From Rhabdophis nuchalis (lineage: Eukaryota > Chordata > Lepidosauria > Squamata > Natricidae): 64,000 bases of DNA. The stretch spans positions 40,471,105-40,535,104 of the forward strand of contig CM077643.1 in assembly GCA_039707465.1 (NCBI GenBank). The letters run 5' to 3'. A program made the position numbers and the translations under genes. The notes under the pieces were generated by a model. It made no database searches. It had not been told where the DNA came from and was given only the letters and a program-made list of their open reading frames with translations. Below, piece by piece: positions 32,736 through 43,630 of this stretch (positions within the stretch are counted from its first letter, which is position 1; each line of letters begins with the position of its first letter).

Positions 32736-34123
32736 CTAACATTTCAATATGTTTCATTGTTTTATCTCTTCTTTTAAGGTTTCCTCTTCCATCTTCTCTA
32801 AATGCCATACCAAGAAATTTGCTCTGTTAAGAGTACTGTAAGACTCCCTCCTTTCACAAAGCTATAATATTGAGTCCTCATTATTAAAAATTCCCATATA
32901 ATTGCTTACTCTCTTTAAGAACTTCTCTTGGATTTTCAATCCTTCAGCAGCTGATTTTTAGTTTTTTTTAATGGCATTGTATTATTTTAGTAAAACTCTG
33001 TAAATTTTCCAGTAGGCTTGCGAGAAATAAAACAGGACATTAATTTTGCAGGGGAATCCAATGTCAGGCCTGCAGCCATCGTTTCTGTTGGATCTTTGGT
33101 CTGCCCCACTTTCTATTATTCTACTATGCATTTTCTATTGTAGGGAAATGGGAGGGAGGATTGCATGGAATTAGATGCTATGTAGCCATAACAAAATTCT
33201 TTCTAGAAAGCCAAGATCATCCTTTCTCTTTGCACCTCTGCACCTGACTGGAACTGGATGGGTGGAACTGCCAGCATGGCAGGGGAAGATTGGACCGTTT
33301 GATGGACTTGTGGGTGTGGGGGAAAGATCTTGAACTTTCAACTGGGTGGGGAAAACCAGGAAGCTTTCAGATTCATGTTTTCACAGATGTGCCAACATGG
33401 CTCTCTTAATAAATTGGAACTTGGAGCAATACTTTACCTTGGACTCTGATTTACTTTCGGATGCTATTTAGAACCCTCACAGAGTATTCAACTGATCACT
33501 ATTCAAGCATGGTGTCCAGTAGGCCAGAATTCTCATTCAATGGGCCAGAAGATGGATATTCATGTGATAGAAGAAATCAAGATGGAAGGTCTAATAATGG
33601 GAGTCTGGGAAAGGTTTTGATACTGAAGGGAAAAGACAAGCTGAAATGGAGTCTGACTGATAACAAACATTTTTGGCCCTAATGCAACCATGCACTGCCC
33701 TGAATCTTTGATGTTAGCTTCCCTCCAACCCACATCTCACACCTGAAAATGCAAGCTTCCATTTAATGTTAGAAAAAAGAAGTTGTTGACAAGTGAAAAT
33801 AATAACCAGAATTGATATAAATCTAAAAGTTATGGGTTGGGGAGCAGGGAAATTGGAGAGAGCAATATTTTTCTCATATAAGTTTTAGGAAATGATCACA
33901 AATTATATCTGTCATCTATCTCTCTGAAATACTTGCTACTCAAGCCAAGCAAGTGGAGAGGGTTTTTTTTGGGGGGGGGGGGTTGCTTTAACATTTCCTC
34001 TCTTATCCTTCTGCCTCTGCTCCATGAGAAGAGCATGCAAGGGGGGGGGCGTGTATGGAGTCTAATGTCTTCCTCTTCTGCTTGAGGAGTTCTTGTCTCT
34101 CCAGATTTCTTGTCTTATTGGTC
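32736..34123. other. Unannotated DNA with poly-G run
   Basis: No gene or repeat family recognised. A short plus-strand frame at 33461-33682 has no family similarity that I can see. There is a G-run at 33969-33982. Confidence 0.4.
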
Positions 34124-34697
34124 TGTTGGAAGAAATGTCCATTAGGGTTCAGTTCCAAGTGAAGAGAAAGACACTGGAAACATGGAGACTGCTTGGAAAG
34201 ATGATTTTAATGGTGAGCAGGACCAAGTGGTTTGTGATCCTGGGCAAAAAGGCACATGGGAGAGAGAGAGAGAGAAGAAAGAGAGAGAAGAGAGAGAAGA
34301 GAGAGAGAGAAGAGAGAGAAAGAGACAGAAAGAGAGAGAAGAGAGAGAAGAGAGAAAGAGAAAAGAGAGAGAAAAGAGAGAGAGATTTTTATACCCACTC
34401 TTGGGTTTTAAATTTGAGCTTGAATTCTGATTGGTTGTCAGACTTCCATGGGGCCATGCAGAGGCAATTGTAGGCTGTCCTGAGTCCCAAGCTTGGTTGA
34501 CTCTTGCTGGGTGATGATGTAATGAAAGGACTTTGGGCAATTCCTACTATGGCTCTGCCTGAAGGAAGTAGATCTTTGTTATGTAGAATAGACTGGCTGA
34601 GTTTCTGCCTCCCTTTTAGGGGGAAATATTCTGCCCTTTTAATATTTCCTAAAACATCTCATTTTCCTAGGAGAGGGGTGGGTGCTAACTTCCTACA
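34124..34697 (-). mobile_element. Solo LTR (LTR-B, copy 1)
   Basis: On the minus strand it starts TGTAGGAAGTTAGCACCC and ends TTTCTTCCAACA. A CCAAT box (about 34430) lies upstream of a TATA box GGGTATAAAAATC (about 34386-34396). The flanks GGTC and GTTC differ by one base, suggesting a 4-bp duplication. The U5 part (TTGGAACTGAACCC, TCCAGTGTCTTTCTC) aligns with copy 2 at 51729-52557. A GA-rich tract has expanded downstream of the TATA box. Confidence 0.8.
34258..34386 (+). repeat. (GAGA)n tract inside LTR-B copy 1
   Basis: About 130 bp of GAGA/AGAGAA repeats that are absent from the same place in copy 2. The open frames rich in Arg/Glu/Lys across it are artefacts. Confidence 0.95.
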
Positions 34698-35231
34698 GTT
34701 CCCAGTGAGGCTTGCCCACCATATTAAGAATCAAAAAGGAAAAGATATTTTAAACCATGGGCAGGTGAGGCTTTGCCAGAGGCTTTCTGATTAATCTTTA
34801 AAGGCGGAAAGATGTTTTTAGTGTTTGAAAATGTGATAAAAATGTCTAACGCATCCAACCATGCCAGCACTGCAGAGTAGAAGTTCATATTCATAAATGT
34901 AATGCAACAGCATGGTAGTAAAAAGTAGGGGTGAAAAAACGACAGGCCACTGAAAGATGATCATGCCTGGCATAAATATTGTCATAAGTTATCATCAGTT
35001 CATAAAAACTGACTGCTGGCCCATAGCTTTTGAGTTGTCAGCCAACCAGTCTAACCTATAGTCAGGATTCTCATTCATGTCCTAAACAGGACATTACCTG
35101 GATTCCCACCCACCCCCCATCAAACTGTGTCTCTAATTTAGCTCACTGTTTCTACCACCTTAATACTACTACCAAGCCAAGAGTCAGAAATCTTGACTAT
35201 AGGTTACAATTGTATTACCATTGGATACAAT
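34698..35231. other. Unannotated DNA
   Basis: No gene or repeat recognised. Confidence 0.4.
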
Positions 35232-35575
35232 TGGGTAAGGGACGCAGCAGCTCAGTGGCTAAGATGCTGAGCTTGTTGATCAGAAAGGTCGGCAGTGCGG
35301 CGGTTCGAATCCCTAGCACTGCATAACTGAGTGAGCTCCCGTTATTTGTCCGAGCTTCTGCCAACCCAGCAGTTCGAAAGCATGTAAAAAAGCAAGTAGA
35401 AAAATAGGAACCACCTTTGGTGGGAAGGTAACAGCTTTGTGTGCACCTTCAGTGTTTAGACATGCCGGCCACCATGGAGACATCTTCAGACAGCGCTGGC
35501 TCTTCAGCAGAGGATTGGACCAGAAGACCTCCAAGGTCCCCTCTAGCCCTCTGATTCTATACATTCTAAAAGAAT
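35232..35575 (+). mobile_element. tRNA-derived SINE with CR1-type 3' tail
   Basis: The head has an A box (CAGCTCAGTGGCTAAGATGC) and B box (GGTTCGAATCC). The body matches 43312-43630 (AGTAGAAAAATAGGAACCAC, then CTTTGGTGGGAAGGTAACAG). The 3' end instead reads GGACCAGAAGACCTCCAAGG and ends GATTCTATACATTCT, like CR1. It was presumably mobilised by CR1 machinery. Confidence 0.85.
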
Positions 35576-36495
35576 CTTGAAAGCCTGATTGGGTTCTCTC
35601 TTCCTACTCTTATGCCAAATAGAACCAAGATGGGTCAAAGTTTCTCTCTCTATCCCACCTCTCTCTCAAGGGTAGACTGATACTTGCATAACCTTCTTCA
35701 AGGTTATGCCTGTCCTCTACAATATTCTTTCTCAACATTTTTCCATTTCCTTGATGATTGCTGGCTCTTAGTAAAATAATAGCAGTTCTTATAAGGTCAT
35801 ATCATGAATCTTTCCTGGGGCATCCTTTTCCTTAAACAAAGCAATGGGCAACATGTTCTTCATTCATCAGCTCTTCCTTGGGTCCTTGTTTGGCAATCAA
35901 AAAGATAGTGGAAATATTTTCAGGACTATCAATCTTTTGTTCAGGCCCAGAAGAAACTCTTAGTACAACTTAGTCATCTAGTTCAACCTTTCCCTCTTCT
36001 TTTTGTTTCCTTCTGATTCATTGGTTAGTCATGGCCATCTCTTTTCTTACCACTTTTTGCAATTGGAAATATAGTTCCTTTTTGCTTCAGGGCAGAAAGA
36101 GAAAGGGAATTCCACTTTTGAGATAACCTTGCCTCATTTTGTCTTTTTATCTCCATGGTTGAAGTTATTTAGAGGAAATGGAAAGAGGGGCACCAAGTGC
36201 TGAGCTTTCACCCTCACTTGCCATCTTTTTGTTTTCTAAAAGAAAAATCTCTTTGAAGCTAAAGACCACCATCACCTCCATTCCAGACATGACTTGCAAC
36301 CAGTGTGACCTTCAATTTTATCAAAAATTGTGACGTTTGCCACCATTTTAGATGAATTTACAGCACACTCCCAAGGTTGTTGCAGGATCTTACAGGAGCT
36401 GAACTAGTGTCCTGGCTTCTCTGACTCTGAAAACATGGACTTCCAGGATCCCTGAAACAGCTCATTTGAGGTAGGTTTCACAATTTGGAGAGGAA
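35576..36495. other. Unannotated DNA, possibly old LINE 5' sequence
   Basis: Pyrimidine-rich, non-repetitive. The composition resembles the L1-like fragment at 38165-40030, but I find no diagnostic motif. Confidence 0.3.
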
Positions 36496-36498
36496 CAG

Positions 36499-36770
36499 CA
36501 CAGGAGTGGGTTTCTACCGGTTTAACAACCGGTTCACTGAGCATGTGCTTTGCACAGTTTACAGAATACTTACCTTTGGGGTTTGCTGCTCTGGGAGGAA
36601 AAATGCTGAGGTGTAATCCACCCTGCCACGTAACTTAGCTGAGAAGATAAAGATAGATAAAGCGCAGGGGTGGGTGGACCCACTTGCTTGTGGGAGCGAA
36701 CCGGTTCACTCCCAGCTGATCTTCGGAACTACAGATTCACCCGAACCAATCCAAACCAGTAGAATGAAAC
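36499..36770. mobile_element. hAT-type element, degraded
   Basis: The left end CAGGAGTGGGTTTCTACCGG and interior AACCGGTTCACT motifs are family-specific. The right end near CCAAACCAGTAGAATGAAAC is eroded. Confidence 0.55.
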
Positions 36771-36802
36771 AGCAGGCTCCACTTAATCAGCTGGATGCAG
36801 CA

Positions 36803-37101
36803 CAGTGGTGGGTTCTGGATCCTGTTGCAACTGGTATGTTGCGACTGGGCTGGACATCCACCTTGGACACACATGTTGCACACGCATGTACACCATTGCC
36901 CTGTGATGCCCCAGCTTCTCGGCGAGGTCACACAAGTGCCGTACACTGTGCGTGCATGTGCAATTGGCCCGTTTCCCTCAAAAATAGGTAACGAATGCAG
37001 ACAAGTGGCCCCAACAAAACACTATTCCAGTACAGTGGTCGCTGCTCCCAACTGCCACCGGTACACCCATACCGGGTCGTACCGCCCAGAACCCATCACT
37101 G
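36803..37101. mobile_element. hAT-type non-autonomous element, 299 bp
   Basis: The termini are CAGTGGTGGGTTCTGG and CCAGAACCCATCACTG. Perfect 8-bp duplications ATGCAGCA flank it (36795-36802, 37102-37109). Same family as 10763-11056. Confidence 0.94.
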
Positions 37102-37109
37102 ATGCAGCA

Positions 37110-37513
37110 TCAAACAAAGAGCAATATACAGATGCTTATCCTTTGAACTCATCTGAGTCTCCAGTTCTAGGGAGAAAAAATTGGCTCAAGAAGCTTACGA
37201 ATGCACCAAGCAAATCCCAAGAACACTTGCAAAGCAACTACCAATAGGGCCCCCAATCCTGAATGTTTGATACAAAAGAGGGTAGAGAGAAACTCTGGAA
37301 GGCTTTCAAGATTCTGTTATTACACTTGAGAAAAATAAAGTAGCATTCTTATAATCTCTGCATTGTTTATTAACCTGCCCTATCTTGAAGAGCTGGCAGG
37401 AGCTCAAGAACAGAAGTGTTCCATGACCATGAAGTGGCATGTCTCTGGATCTCTAGGGCTCCACATTTTAAACCACCTGCTGTTTCAAAAGCAATTGCAT
37501 GAAAGTGCAGTGA
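37110..37513. other. Unannotated DNA
   Basis: No gene or repeat recognised. Confidence 0.4.
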
Positions 37514-37521
37514 AATAGTCC

Positions 37522-37964
37522 CGGGGGGGGGGGGGGCTCTTGGGTGTTCACACAGATTTGGGTGATCCTCTAGCTAGGATCCTGCCCAGTTCAGTGAATC
37601 CCCAAATGCCACCCCTGGCTAGCCATGCCCACCCCGCCCTTCCCAGGAGTCTCTACGCGGCCCATTTATCATGCCAAATAAGTGAAGTGCCCACGTGGAG
37701 GCTCAGGGAGGGCAGTAAACAGGCCTACTGGAGGTTCTGGAAGTCCAGAAACGGGCCTATTTCCAGCCTCCAGAGGCCTCTGGAGCCGAGGGGAAGATGT
37801 TTTTGCCCTCCTGGAGGCTCGAGGAAAGCCTCTGGAGCCTGGGAGGGCAAAAAAAAACCACCCCCCATGGTGCAGGAGGCCAATTAGTCCACACCCACCA
37901 TGGCCACACCTACCCAGCAACAGGTCAGCGAACCTGCTGCTGCAATTTTTGAAGCCCACCCCTG
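37522..37964. mobile_element. hAT-type element with poly-G expanded terminus
   Basis: The right end GAAGCCCACCCCTG is typical. The left end has become CGGGGGGGG..., probably by expansion of CAGGGGTGGG. The flanks AATAGTCC (37514-37521) and AATTGTCC (37965-37972) agree at 7 of 8. The interior has CTCCAGAGGCCTCTGG-type repeats. Confidence 0.82.
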
Positions 37965-38164
37965 AATTGTCCATACACAAGTTGAACAAAGCAGGAGGTA
38001 TGACTCTAAAAAGAACCACATAACTTGTCACTCTGTCCCATGAAAATACCAACACAATGAAATCTACTTGGCTTCCAGAATTGAATAAATCCTCCCAGAT
38101 ACTATCTCCAGCTAAGATGGAGAGATCAACACACATACAGTTTTAGCAACAATAAGAATTTCTC

Positions 38165-40030
38165 CCAAATTCTTTTTTTTTGTTAAAAAGTTTTTGTTTG
38201 TTTTATTTTTAAACACAACATAAAAATCCTTAATCTCACGTTATAGAAAGTGTTTCTGCTGATTACAAAATATTTTCATACGTCTCTTTGATATTCATCC
38301 AGGTTTCATATTATTTCATATTATTTCAAATGCGTCACATCAAATATATTTATAAACTTTATCTTTTCCATGCCTTCCTTAATTAATTATAATTATATTA
38401 TACATCCTTCATTTTAAAACATACCAATAGAAACTTAAAACATAGCCACATGTTGGCATCATATTTGTTAATTCTACTATCCTCCAAAATCATTATTTCC
38501 TGTAGCCTATTTTAACCAAACATCAGTAATATGTACTCATCTCCTTTAATAAATCTTATTCAGTATTCATTCCCAATTATCACTTATAAGTGTGCATATA
38601 TATACATTTATTATCACTTTCAATTACTTGTTTAACTATGTCTATTATCACATAAATTTCCCTAATCTCATCTGGTTTTAAGTTAATCTTTTGTCTATCA
38701 GCCTGTATCCTTCCAGTAATAAAACAATCTCACATCTTCTGCCATTTGTGGCATAATTCTTCTGAACATATCCTTAATCCAATTTGTGTGGACTTCTCTT
38801 TGCAGTCCATCATTTGTAAATTCTTTCCTGTTGTTTTGGAGCCCTTCCTTTTCTTCTTCCTTGATCAGTTTAATTTTACGTGTCACGGTTGTTATCAAAG
38901 GTGTTACTAGTAAGGTTTCTTTCTTTAGTATCATAAATTCTGTTGTTGCTTCTTCTTCTATATCTTGCCATCTGAGGTAAAGTTCCCATCCATCTAATTC
39001 ATCTTTCCATGTTCAACTTTTCTCATAGTCGGACATAAGCCTCTCATCGAAAGGATCAGTCATTTTAGTTTCTTTGTGGTTACCTCTCTTTTTGGTGTTT
39101 AAGGGACCAACCTGTTTTTTCCATGTGATATGTAACTCCATTCTTTTCCACATATTCTCCAATTAAATGTTTAATTTTTTTTCAAATGAATTAGAGCATT
39201 GCTGTATTGCATCCATTATATCTCGCAAGCTAACATTTTTTCGTTGTTTAATAAATGCAATTGTACAATTTTTCTTGTTTCTTATTATATCTTAGTTATT
39301 TCACAAAGAAATCAAATTATTTGGTATTCTTAAGTGCAGTAGAAAGAAGAGAAAAAACTTTAAAAGTCACACACACTAATGAAAAAGAAGAGATTTAGTT
39401 CAAGGTTGTCATCAGAAAGATAGAGGAGGAAGAGAAAACTTACTCCATTTCTTTTGAGTGTTCTTCATAGGTTCCATTTGAAATATCAGTTAGAAAGGTT
39501 GTGATAACCCACTGACCAAGCCCTTCCTTTGGGCCAAACAGGTACTTTGCGATTCTTTTACCGTCCAGCGGCAAAAGAATCAATGATGATCTTGCAGCAG
39601 CAGGATCAAACATGGTATCGTTGCAACATAGGCTCCATTTTCCCCAGGATTTCTCACAAATCTTTGAAACTCAGCCACTTTGTGATTAATCCTTCTTGTA
39701 ACACATCCATGCCCATGGATACCTATACCTCTTTTAGCCCTGAGATTTCTTTATGATTTTGTCTTTCTCAAAAGTTTAATTACCTAGTTAAACAGAAACC
39801 ATCTTTTACTCTGTCTTGGGATCAATGCTTCCATTCTTTCCCTGATTCTTAGTTTTCGATTCCTTCCACTTCTGCTGTTCCAATCTTCTAATCAAACAAT
39901 CCATCTTACACTTTTATCTTTGCATATGGATCATTGGAAGTTTTTTCCCCCTCTTCTTGAAATGGACCTGAATTTACCTGTGCATTTTCCTGGAGGCATC
40001 TCACTGATTTCCTCAATGAAACCTACCTTA
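38165..40030 (-). mobile_element. Probable L1-like LINE fragment, minus strand
   Basis: A T-run at 38168-38178 would be the poly(A) tail of a minus-strand element. A minus frame at 38698-38934 encodes a charged, helix-rich segment (VTRKIKLIKEEEKEGLQNNR, then WIKDMFRRIMPQMAEDVRLF) and upstream codons read LYLRWQDIEEEATTEF, reminiscent of non-LTR ORF1 proteins. Further upstream the DNA resembles a 5' UTR. The family assignment is tentative. Confidence 0.4.
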
Positions 40031-40213
40031 TACCACTCCAAGGTTGTTCACAGAGAAAAATGAATCCAAGACACTGTTTTTCATATTGCAAATTAAACTG
40101 ATACAGCATTTATTTACATGAAACATCTGTCCCACAGTTGATTTCCTTCGGTTGTTTTGTCTTGACATCCTAAAAATGCATTGTGCCTGAGGATTAAGAA
40201 AATGAGACGACAA

Positions 40214-40355
40214 TCTTTGTTTATTTTATTTATACAATTATTTATAGGATGCCAACTTCCAAAGGACCCAAGGCAGTTTACAATGCAAATAATAACAACT
40301 CTTAAAAATCACCTACAAATCTAATCTAATTAAGGCAGTCAATTAAGGCATCTAT
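40214..40355 (-). mobile_element. LINE 3' UTR fragment (L2-like)
   Basis: TTATTTTATTTATACAATTA, then GGATGCCAACTTCC, AAAGGACCCAAGGCAGTTTA and A-rich UTR. A different subfamily from the GCGGTGCACAG copies. Confidence 0.55.
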
Positions 40356-40706
40356 AAGCTATAAGGGGAGACATGATAGCAGTGTTCCAATATCTATTTT
40401 TTGTCACAAAGAAGAGGGAGACAAGCTATTCTCCAAAGTACCTGAGGGTAGGACAAGAAGCAATGGATGGAAACTAATCAAGGAAAGGATCAACCCAGAA
40501 CAAAGGAGAAATTTCCTGACAGTTAGAACAATTAATCTGTGGAACAATTTGCCTCCAGAAGTTGTGAATGATCCAACACTGGAAATTTTTAAGATGTTGG
40601 ATATCCATTTGTCTGAAGTGGTGTAGGGTTTCCTGCCTAAGCAGGGGGTTGGACTAGAAGACCTCCAAGGACCCTTCCAACTCTGTTTTTGTATTCTATT
40701 CTAAGC
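40356..40706 (+). mobile_element. CR1 LINE 3' portion
   Basis: Starts at GGGGAGACATGATAGCAGTG (RGDMIAV codons) and continues through the C-terminus to GGGGGTTGGACTAGAAGACC and TATTCTATTCTA. Contains small frame-disrupting changes. Confidence 0.9.
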
Positions 40707-41110
40707 TCTTCATACTTTTAAACCTTTTTATGAAGCCATCAGCCCCACTGAAGAATTCATTTAACCTTCGCTTACCTAATCTTAGCATTTGCTTTCTCCT
40801 TTATTTTGCTTTAGTCAAATGCAGAAGCAGCAGAGGAATTAAAAAAATCGCTAATGCTTCAAATAAGGATTTAAGGATTTAAAACAAAAATATGCCTATT
40901 TAAGACAGTCTTAACTTCTGATGATCTCCTGAACAAGTCTCTGTAGTTTTCTCTGTGTGATTTTGGAAGTGTTTTGCAATTGCTAGGGCTGTGAGAGTGA
41001 CTGGCCCAAGTTGTCTTCAAGACTAAGGCAGGAGTAGAAGTTATAATAGCCTGGCTTCTAGCCTGGTGCCTTAACCATAACACCAAGCTGGCTCTCTCAT
41101 CTCATTTTTA
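40707..41110. other. Unannotated DNA, possible SINE remnant
   Basis: A minus-strand head-like segment lies near 41040-41095 (CTGGTGCCTTAACCATAACA, then CCAAGCTGGCTC), which looks like the complement of a SINE tRNA head. The rest is unannotated. Confidence 0.35.
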
Positions 41111-41113
41111 TAA

Positions 41114-41466
41114 AGGTACTAGCTGATAACCCTGTGCTGCCCGAGTATTTATTTATCCCAAACTTCCTTCCTTGAATGTCGCCGCAATTTCTAATGTTGG
41201 ATTTTCCTCTCTACCAGAGGGAGCCCCCTTGTGGAGTACTGTGAAGCCATTACCATGACAACTCCACAGCACTGTACAGTAGAATCCATTTTAAGGCAAT
41301 ACAGTAGAAGCCATTTGTATGGCACAACAGGCTCTTAGAACACACACCCCAGGCAGTGTTAGTGGTGTCTCACTCCCACAGTATTTGTTTCCAGAGGATA
41401 AGGAATCTGTGTACCAACTTTGATTGAAATTGCTTGAGGAGTTCCAGAGTTATGCTGGAACACTCA
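41114..41466 (-). mobile_element. Possible Helitron-like element, 3' end on minus strand
   Basis: It starts ACTAGCTGATAACCCTGTGC, whose complement ends in GCTAGT, the Helitron-type terminus. The sequence ACCAACTTTGATTGAAATTG, then GAGGAGTTCCAGAGTTATGC is near the other end. The expected TC terminus is not found, so the class is uncertain. Confidence 0.35.
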
Positions 41467-41478
41467 CAAACACACACA

Positions 41479-41568
<90 letters not shown>

Positions 41569-41580
41569 TGCATGCATGCA
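41467..41580 (+). repeat. (CA)n-(GA)n-(TGCA)n compound microsatellite
   Basis: About 13 CA units, 34 GA units and four TGCA units in succession. Spanning open frames are artefacts. Confidence 0.97.
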
Positions 41581-42194
41581 TACATACGCTGACTGATTCC
41601 TCACTTCCAGTTATCAGAGAGCTAATTGGTTAGTGATAATGGTCTTAATCACTAGAAAGCAGATTCTAATTGAATGATTAGAGCTATTTGATAGTAGAAT
41701 CAAGCGCTGAAGGATATTATGGGTTCTCATTTATGGGACGATTTCAAAGCAAAGGCTAATTAGCCATATGTCAAACCTTCCAATTTCTGCACTAAGCACA
41801 GGACTCAATGTCCTTAATAATCTCTTCTGTCTTTATGATTTGATGAGTGCCAGGTTGGGAGGAGCTACCTTTCAACATAGCCAACATTGCTGCAGTTTCC
41901 AAACTATGAGAAAACAGCTATGCAGTGAAATATTCTATGATGGGAAGAATTTGAAGGATTGAACCTGTACTCTAGGAAGTAGTGCAATGTTACTTTTAAA
42001 GCTGAGAAAGGCATATTTCTATACTGTGTGCAAAAAAAAAAGGAAACAAATCCATCATGGAATTCTATACATTTCTTTCTTAATCCAGAAATATTGCGAT
42101 AAGCAAAATGTGATAAGCAAAACAGATCCTGCTACAGTTCAGGAAAGCAACAATGCATGAAAGCTACTGCTGCCACAGAGTGTGGTAGCACAGA
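41581..42194. other. Unannotated DNA
   Basis: No gene or repeat recognised. Confidence 0.4.
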
Positions 42195-42199
42195 CAGTT

Positions 42200-42524
42200 T
42201 GTCAGGGTAATGATGATTTAATAGCTGGCCAGCTGCTGTAATGTTATAATGCTGTAATGCTGAAATGATGATGCAATGAGAGTCAGCAAGGCTATTTAAC
42301 TGTTATCACTTTAAGAGGCTGTATATATAAGAGAGGCCCTGTGAGACCATCCTCACTCCATGTGTGCTTCCATGCTATAGTTGATGATTAATTGCCTGAC
42401 TTTGGTTAGTATCTGTATGTATATATTCCTTGTAGATAATCCACTATTTGAAAGACAAACCTCTGTTTACTGTATTTTGCTCCTGGGTTGTCTCAAAAAT
42501 AGTCACACTGTGTGCACTCTGACA
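42200..42524 (+). mobile_element. Solo LTR (LTR-E), 325 bp
   Basis: It starts TGTCAGGG and ends CTCTGACA, an inverted terminal repeat. Perfect 5-bp target duplications CAGTT flank it (42195-42199, 42525-42529). A TATA box (TATATATAA, 42322-42330) is placed as expected for a promoter. No AATAAA is evident. TG...CA ends with a 5-bp duplication are diagnostic of an LTR retrotransposon or retrovirus reduced to one LTR by recombination. Confidence 0.9.
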
Positions 42525-42564
42525 CAGTTCTTAGGACTCCTGGAGTTCACCATGTTACACTATA

Positions 42565-43208
42565 GTTTTACGAGGTGCACTGGTTGCCGGTTTTCTTTTG
42601 GGTACATTTAAATATGTTTGTTATCCCCTTTAAAGCACTTCATGGCATGAGTCCTGGCTACTGGAGAAACTATCTCATCCTGATGGGCCTGGCCTGCCCC
42701 ACCAGCTCTGGCAGAGGGGACACACACTGTGGAACCCCTCAGGCAATGAATTTCGACTGGCAAGATCCATGAGAAGAGCCTTCTCTGTCATGGCTCTTGC
42801 CCTCTGGAAAATTTTACCCCCTGAGGTGAGATTAGCTCCCACCTTCCCGACATTTTGTAAAAGCCTTAAGACCTGGCTCTGTCTGATGGCTTGGGGAACC
42901 AATGGGAGAGCTTCATGACGGAAGTGGTTGACTAATTTTAATTTAATCCCACCTCTCACCACCACCACCACCTTAAAATTTAAGCACGGCTCCCTCCTTT
43001 CCCATCTGGTGTTATTAATTTTATTTCTGAATGAGTTTATTGGTTGTGTTTCTATGACTGATGATTTTAATGTGTGTGTTTTTTTTTTAAAAAACACCTT
43101 TTGTTGTTGTTTTTTATACTGTAAACCACCCAGAGTTGTTGAATATGAGATGGGCATCAAAAAATAAAATGAAAAATAAAATGAAAAATAAAATGAAAAA
43201 TAAAATAA
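42565..43208 (+). mobile_element. L2-like LINE, separate subfamily
   Basis: Broken codons for ALHWLPVFFWVHLNMFVIPF and RRAFSVMALALWKILPPEVR mark the C-terminal region. The 3' end reads AACCACCCAGAGTTGTTGAA, then ATGAGATGGGCATC. A tail of repeated AAAATAAAATG units closes it at 43162-43208. Several frameshifts show age. Confidence 0.85.
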
Positions 43209-43311
43209 TCCATTCTCATTTGTTGATTTGTGCACTCATATGTTTGGAAAAAGTGGCACATCTGAAAGTGTTCAGACCAATTTGTATTTAGATGGAGTAG
43301 AGTAGGTGTGA

Positions 43312-43630
43312 GGGACGTAGTGACTTAGTGGCTAAGACACTGAGCTTGTTGAGCAGAAAGGTTGGCATTACTTGTCCCAGCTTCTGCCAACCTAGGAGTT
43401 CGAAAGCAAGTAAAAAATGCAAGTAGAAAAATAGGAACCACCTTTGGTGGGAAGGTAACAGCATTCCATGCACCTTCAGCATTTAGTCGTACCAGCCACA
43501 TGACCACAGAGATGTCTTCGGACAATGCTGGCTCTTCGGCTGTGAAATGGAGATGAGCACCGCCCCCTAGAGTCAGGAACGACTAACACATATGGATCTT
43601 TACCTTTAGGAAACCTTTACCTTTACCTGG
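43312..43630 (+). mobile_element. tRNA-derived SINE with standard 3' end
   Basis: The head lacks part of the B box. The body (AGTAGAAAAATAGGAACCAC, GGTGGGAAGGTAACAGCATT) matches 35232-35575. The 3' end is CGCCCCCTAGAGTCAGGAAC, then GACTAACACATATGG and CTTTACCTTTA repeats, unlike the CR1 tail of the other copy. Confidence 0.88.

Noticed and set aside
34093..34473. Arg/Glu/Lys-rich frame resembling a nuclear protein
   Set aside because: It runs through the GAGA microsatellite within an LTR.
35232..35320. Possible tRNA gene (A and B boxes present)
   Set aside because: The boxes belong to SINE heads here and at 31998, 43312, 52889 and 59958. Arms do not pair into a full cloverleaf and the SINE body follows.
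42675..43235. A 186-codon open frame on the minus strand
   Set aside because: It is antisense to an L2-like LINE and its AAAATG tail. Phe/Tyr runs come from the tail repeats.
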